Source: Bacteroidales bacterium UBA5281
Lineage (GTDB): Bacteria > Bacteroidota > Bacteroidia > Bacteroidales > Lentimicrobiaceae
Length of the DNA: 8,704 bases
Reading direction: 5' to 3'
Assembly: GCA_002410555.1 (NCBI GenBank)
Contig: DHSR01000010.1
Coordinates: forward strand, 1-8,704
Part shown: one piece after another, positions 6,086 through 8,704 of the stretch
Layout of the letters: every line of letters starts with the position of its first letter
Position numbering within the stretch: the first letter of the stretch is position 1
Notes under the pieces: generated by a model
Database searches by the model: none
What the model saw: only the letters and a program-made list of their open reading frames with translations
What the model was told of the DNA's origin: nothing
Program-made: the position numbers and the translations under genes

Positions 6086-8545
6086 ATGGGTAGCCTTGAC
6101 ACATATAACGAAAAGAGAAACTTCGACGATACCCCGGAGCCGCGGGGTGAGGAAGCCAACATTGGTGCTGAGCGCAACCGTTTTGTTATTCAGCACCATT
6201 TGGCTACCCGTGATCATTATGATTTTCGGATTCAGGTTGAAGATGTACTGGTGAGTTGGGCCATTCCTAAAGAACCGGTGATGGATCCTTCAGTAAAACG
6301 CCTGGCCATAAAAGTGGAAGATCATCCGTTGAGTTATATCCATTTCGAAGGAAATATCCCCAGGGGAAATTATGGGGCAGGAACGGTGATGGTTTGGGAA
6401 GTGGGTTTTTATTATCTGGAAGACGGTAGCTTCCCTGCTCCTGAAACAATTGAAAAAATGCTTCGCAAGGGACATTTGGCCATTAACCTGAATGGATCAA
6501 AGCTAAGAGGATTGTTTCATCTTGTTAAAATTAAGAAAAGCGATAAAAACGAATGGCTTTTTATGAAGGCAGAAGAACCCGCTAAACAGGTAAGCTATCA
6601 TGAACGCAGTGCCCTTACCGGCAGAACTATGGAGGAGATAAAAGCCAATGGCGCTTTGCTTAAAAGCAATAACGGAAAAAATACACTCCAGCCCGAAACG
6701 GCTCCTGAATCCTTTGCCAGAAGCAGTTCTTTCCCCGGATTTATACACCCTATGCTGGCTACTGCCGTGAAGGAACCTTTTGACAAAGACAACTGGATAT
6801 ATGAACACAAACTGGATGGATACAGGATTGTGGCCACACGTTTTGGGGATGAGGTAAATTTGTATTCCCGGAATGGAAATTTGTACAATGAGAAGTATCC
6901 GGCCATAGCCAAAGCACTAAATAATTTCAGGGCTGACTTTGTGATTGATGGCGAGGTGTGCTATATGGACAACAATGACCGTCCTGATTTTCAAAAGTTA
7001 CAGCATGACTATGACAATCAAAAGGCATTGCATTATTACGTATTTGACCTGCTATGGTTAAACAATTATAGTCTGAATGAAGTCCCGCTTATTCTGCGCA
7101 AATCATTGTTAAAGGAATTGCTGAAAGCGCCCCCCGAAAACATCCATTATCTTACCCATGTGGAAACTCAGGGTATTGCCCTGTTTGAAGAGGTGAAGAA
7201 GAAGCAGCTTGAAGGCATCATAGCCAAACGCAAGCAAAGCATCTATTACCCGGGAACACGTTCTAAAGATTGGCTAAAGATAAAAACTTCCCTTCGGCAG
7301 GAAATGCTTATTTGCGGATATCTGCCTTCTGATAAAGCAGGTATGCTTTTTAGCTCCCTGTTGTGTGCCCAGTATGATGAGGGTGTTTTGATGTATACCG
7401 GCAAGGTGGGAACGGGGTTCAGCGACGAGCTTCAGCGAAAGCTAATGAAGCTGATGCAGCCGCTCGAAGTAAAACATGCGCCGGTTGTAAATCCACCCAG
7501 AGATAAAAATATTCATTGGATAGAGCCGGTGCTGGTGGCCGAAGTGCATTTTACCGAATGGACCAAATCTGGCGTAATGCGTCATCCGGCCTTTATCGGT
7601 TTGCGACAGGATAAGCCAGCCCCAACCATTACACGAGAACAACCCCAACCCGTTTCAACCATGCCTACAAAAGCTACTCTGACCCATCCCGATAAGTTAT
7701 TCTTCCCTAAGGAGAAGATTACCAAACGCGATGTGTTTGACTATTATCAAACCATTGCTCCACTTATTCTGCCTTATCTCGAAAATCGCCCGCAATCGCT
7801 GTTTCGCACACCCGATGGAGTAAATGACAAAGGCTTTTTTCAAAAGGATATGAAAGATATGGCACCCGAATGGGCTGAAACCCTCGAAATAAAAAATAGT
7901 GATGGCGAAACAACCAACTATTTGCTATGCCAAAACATCGATACATTGCTGTGGATGGTGAATCTGGGCTGTATTGAAATCAATCCCTGGAACAGCTCTA
8001 TTCCCCATCTTGACAATCCCGATTATCTGGTTATTGACCTTGACCCGGTGGATGTAGATTTTAAAAAACTGGTGGATGTGGCTCTTGAGTTTCGCAAAAC
8101 CTTTGATGATCTGAGTATGTCATCTTTCGTGAAAACGAGTGGTGGCCGTGGATTACACATTTATGTTCCGGTAAAACCGGAATACAATTATGACCAGATA
8201 CAACAGGTAGTTAAAAATATAGAGCAGCATGTACATCAAAAGCAAAAGAAGATAACCAGTTTTGAACGTTCACCATCTAAAAGGAAAGGCAAAATTTATC
8301 TTGATTACCTTCAAAACGGGAAAGGCAAAACCATGGCTTCCGTTTACAGTCTGCGTCCGCGGGAAGGAGCGGGAATTTCCACTCCCCTGTACTGGGATGA
8401 AGTCAATCATGATCTTGATCCTAAGCAGTTTAATTTTCGTACCATTCGCGATCGCCTGAAAGAAAAAGGTGATTTGTGGAGTAAATTCTTTGACAGCAGG
8501 GCAGACCTTAAAGCACTCATACAGTCATCGTCATCCAAAACGTGA
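6086..8545 (+). CDS. ligD: Multifunctional DNA ligase D (PE-LIG-POL)
   Basis: This 819-residue ATP-dependent ligase acts with Ku in end joining. Domain order is phosphoesterase, ligase, polymerase, as in Pseudomonas LigD and unlike the POL-PE-LIG order of Mycobacterium. The PE domain (about 1-165) removes 3' phosphates and ribonucleotides; the residues equivalent to the Pseudomonas active site are present: His38, His44, Asp46, Arg48 and His80. The LIG domain (about 225-515) has the nucleotidyl-accepting Lys242 in K-L-D-G-Y-R, I-D-G-E290-V, Y-Y-V-F-D-L-L-W (317-324), L-E376-G-I-I-A-K-R, and D-W-L-K398-I-K400, then an OB-fold ending near W-T-K-S-G-V-M-R-H-P. A Pro/Thr-rich linker (about 510-530) leads to the archaeo-eukaryotic-primase-type POL domain (about 532-819) with the metal-binding D651-L-D653-P, S685-G-G-R-G-L-H691 and Asp740 in Y-L-D-Y-L-Q-N. 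It adds nucleotides or ribonucleotides to fill gaps. All catalytic residues I could place are intact, so the enzyme is expected to be fully active. Start chosen by the L-x-x-Y-x-x-K-R-x-F opening typical of PE domains. Confidence 0.96.
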   Translation: MGSLDTYNEKRNFDDTPEPRGEEANIGAERNRFVIQHHLATRDHYDFRIQVEDVLVSWAIPKEPVMDPSVKRLAIKVEDHPLSYIHFEGNIPRGNYGAGTVMVWEVGFYYLEDGSFPAPETIEKMLRKGHLAINLNGSKLRGLFHLVKIKKSDKNEWLFMKAEEPAKQVSYHERSALTGRTMEEIKANGALLKSNNGKNTLQPETAPESFARSSSFPGFIHPMLATAVKEPFDKDNWIYEHKLDGYRIVATRFGDEVNLYSRNGNLYNEKYPAIAKALNNFRADFVIDGEVCYMDNNDRPDFQKLQHDYDNQKALHYYVFDLLWLNNYSLNEVPLILRKSLLKELLKAPPENIHYLTHVETQGIALFEEVKKKQLEGIIAKRKQSIYYPGTRSKDWLKIKTSLRQEMLICGYLPSDKAGMLFSSLLCAQYDEGVLMYTGKVGTGFSDELQRKLMKLMQPLEVKHAPVVNPPRDKNIHWIEPVLVAEVHFTEWTKSGVMRHPAFIGLRQDKPAPTITREQPQPVSTMPTKATLTHPDKLFFPKEKITKRDVFDYYQTIAPLILPYLENRPQSLFRTPDGVNDKGFFQKDMKDMAPEWAETLEIKNSDGETTNYLLCQNIDTLLWMVNLGCIEINPWNSSIPHLDNPDYLVIDLDPVDVDFKKLVDVALEFRKTFDDLSMSSFVKTSGGRGLHIYVPVKPEYNYDQIQQVVKNIEQHVHQKQKKITSFERSPSKRKGKIYLDYLQNGKGKTMASVYSLRPREGAGISTPLYWDEVNHDLDPKQFNFRTIRDRLKEKGDLWSKFFDSRADLKALIQSSSSKT

Positions 8546-8616
8546 TAAAATTATACTGCTCCCCGACATATTAAAACCCGGTTTACCGTGGCTCATAATT
8601 TCTCTCTTTACTCATG

Positions 8617-8651
8617 CTTCACCCTCTCCTTGAGGTAAGGGCAGGGTGAAG
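8617..8651. repeat. Imperfect 35-nt inverted repeat downstream of ligD, possible dispersed intergenic element
   Basis: CTTCACCCT (8617-8625) pairs with AGGGTGAAG (8643-8651). Inside, after one C-C mismatch, TCCTT (8627-8631) pairs with AAGGG (8637-8641) including one wobble, around the loop GAGGT. The content resembles, from memory, the widespread intergenic repeats of the form CCCTCTCC...GGGTGA. A competing stem is possible between CTTGAG (8629-8634) and CTCAAG (8654-8659). A run of six T follows at 8675-8680 but is too far away for a standard terminator. The rest of 8546-8704 shows no gene. Confidence 0.5.
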
Positions 8652-8704
8652 TGCTCAAGGGAGATAAATCCTGCTTTTTTGGTATATTCAGAACTCCTTA
8701 CCCC

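Noticed and set aside
7661..8545. Internal start giving a separate polymerase-domain protein within ligD
   Set aside because: A Met is present in the linker, but there is no ribosome-binding or promoter signal and the frame is continuous, as expected for a three-domain LigD.
8654..8680. Rho-independent terminator ending in six T residues after ligD
   Set aside because: The bases just before the T-run form only a three-base-pair stem, and the strong hairpin ends 23 nt before it.

Overview
The window looks like part of a Bacteroidota (Bacteroidetes) chromosome of moderate GC content. Four things point there: a secreted protein ending in a type IX secretion (T9SS) sorting domain, two lipoproteins with acidic residues right after the lipobox cysteine, near-absence of Shine-Dalgarno sequences, and -7 promoter elements of the Bacteroidetes form TAnnTTTG upstream of several genes. 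The genus cannot be named from the sequence alone.

Layout. Positions 1-95 hold two blocks of 7-bp-periodic tandem repeats. A small lipoprotein gene follows on the minus strand (96-527). A 213-bp divergent spacer with a promoter leads to a long-chain acyl-CoA synthetase (741-2651). Next is a secreted thioredoxin-fold protein with a T9SS C-terminal domain (2769-3533). It overlaps tail-to-tail by 14 bp with a minus-strand gene for a second lipoprotein (3520-3927), predicted to be surface-exposed. A divergent promoter region (3928-4082) with a GC-rich hairpin precedes the DNA-repair block: topoisomerase IB (4083-5108), Ku (5307-6074) and LigD (6086-8545). The last 159 bp contain a long imperfect hairpin resembling a dispersed intergenic repeat.

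How the genes work together. Ku and LigD are 11 bp apart and form the two-component bacterial non-homologous end-joining system. Ku binds and bridges broken ends. LigD supplies 3'-end cleaning (PE), nick sealing (LIG) and gap filling (POL), and all the catalytic residues I could locate in the three modules are present. The gene just upstream, on the same strand, encodes a vaccinia-type topoisomerase IB, which nicks and reseals DNA through a 3'-phosphotyrosine. Its position suggests a shared DNA end or topology function, but this rests on position only. The fatty-acid activation gene and the cell-envelope genes have no evident link to the repair block.

Nothing here is clearly a new system. The most interesting items are the topoisomerase IB-Ku-LigD arrangement, the surface-lipoprotein export signal, the secreted CGPC protein and several unexplained palindromes. 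There are no tRNA, rRNA, CRISPR or transposase signals.
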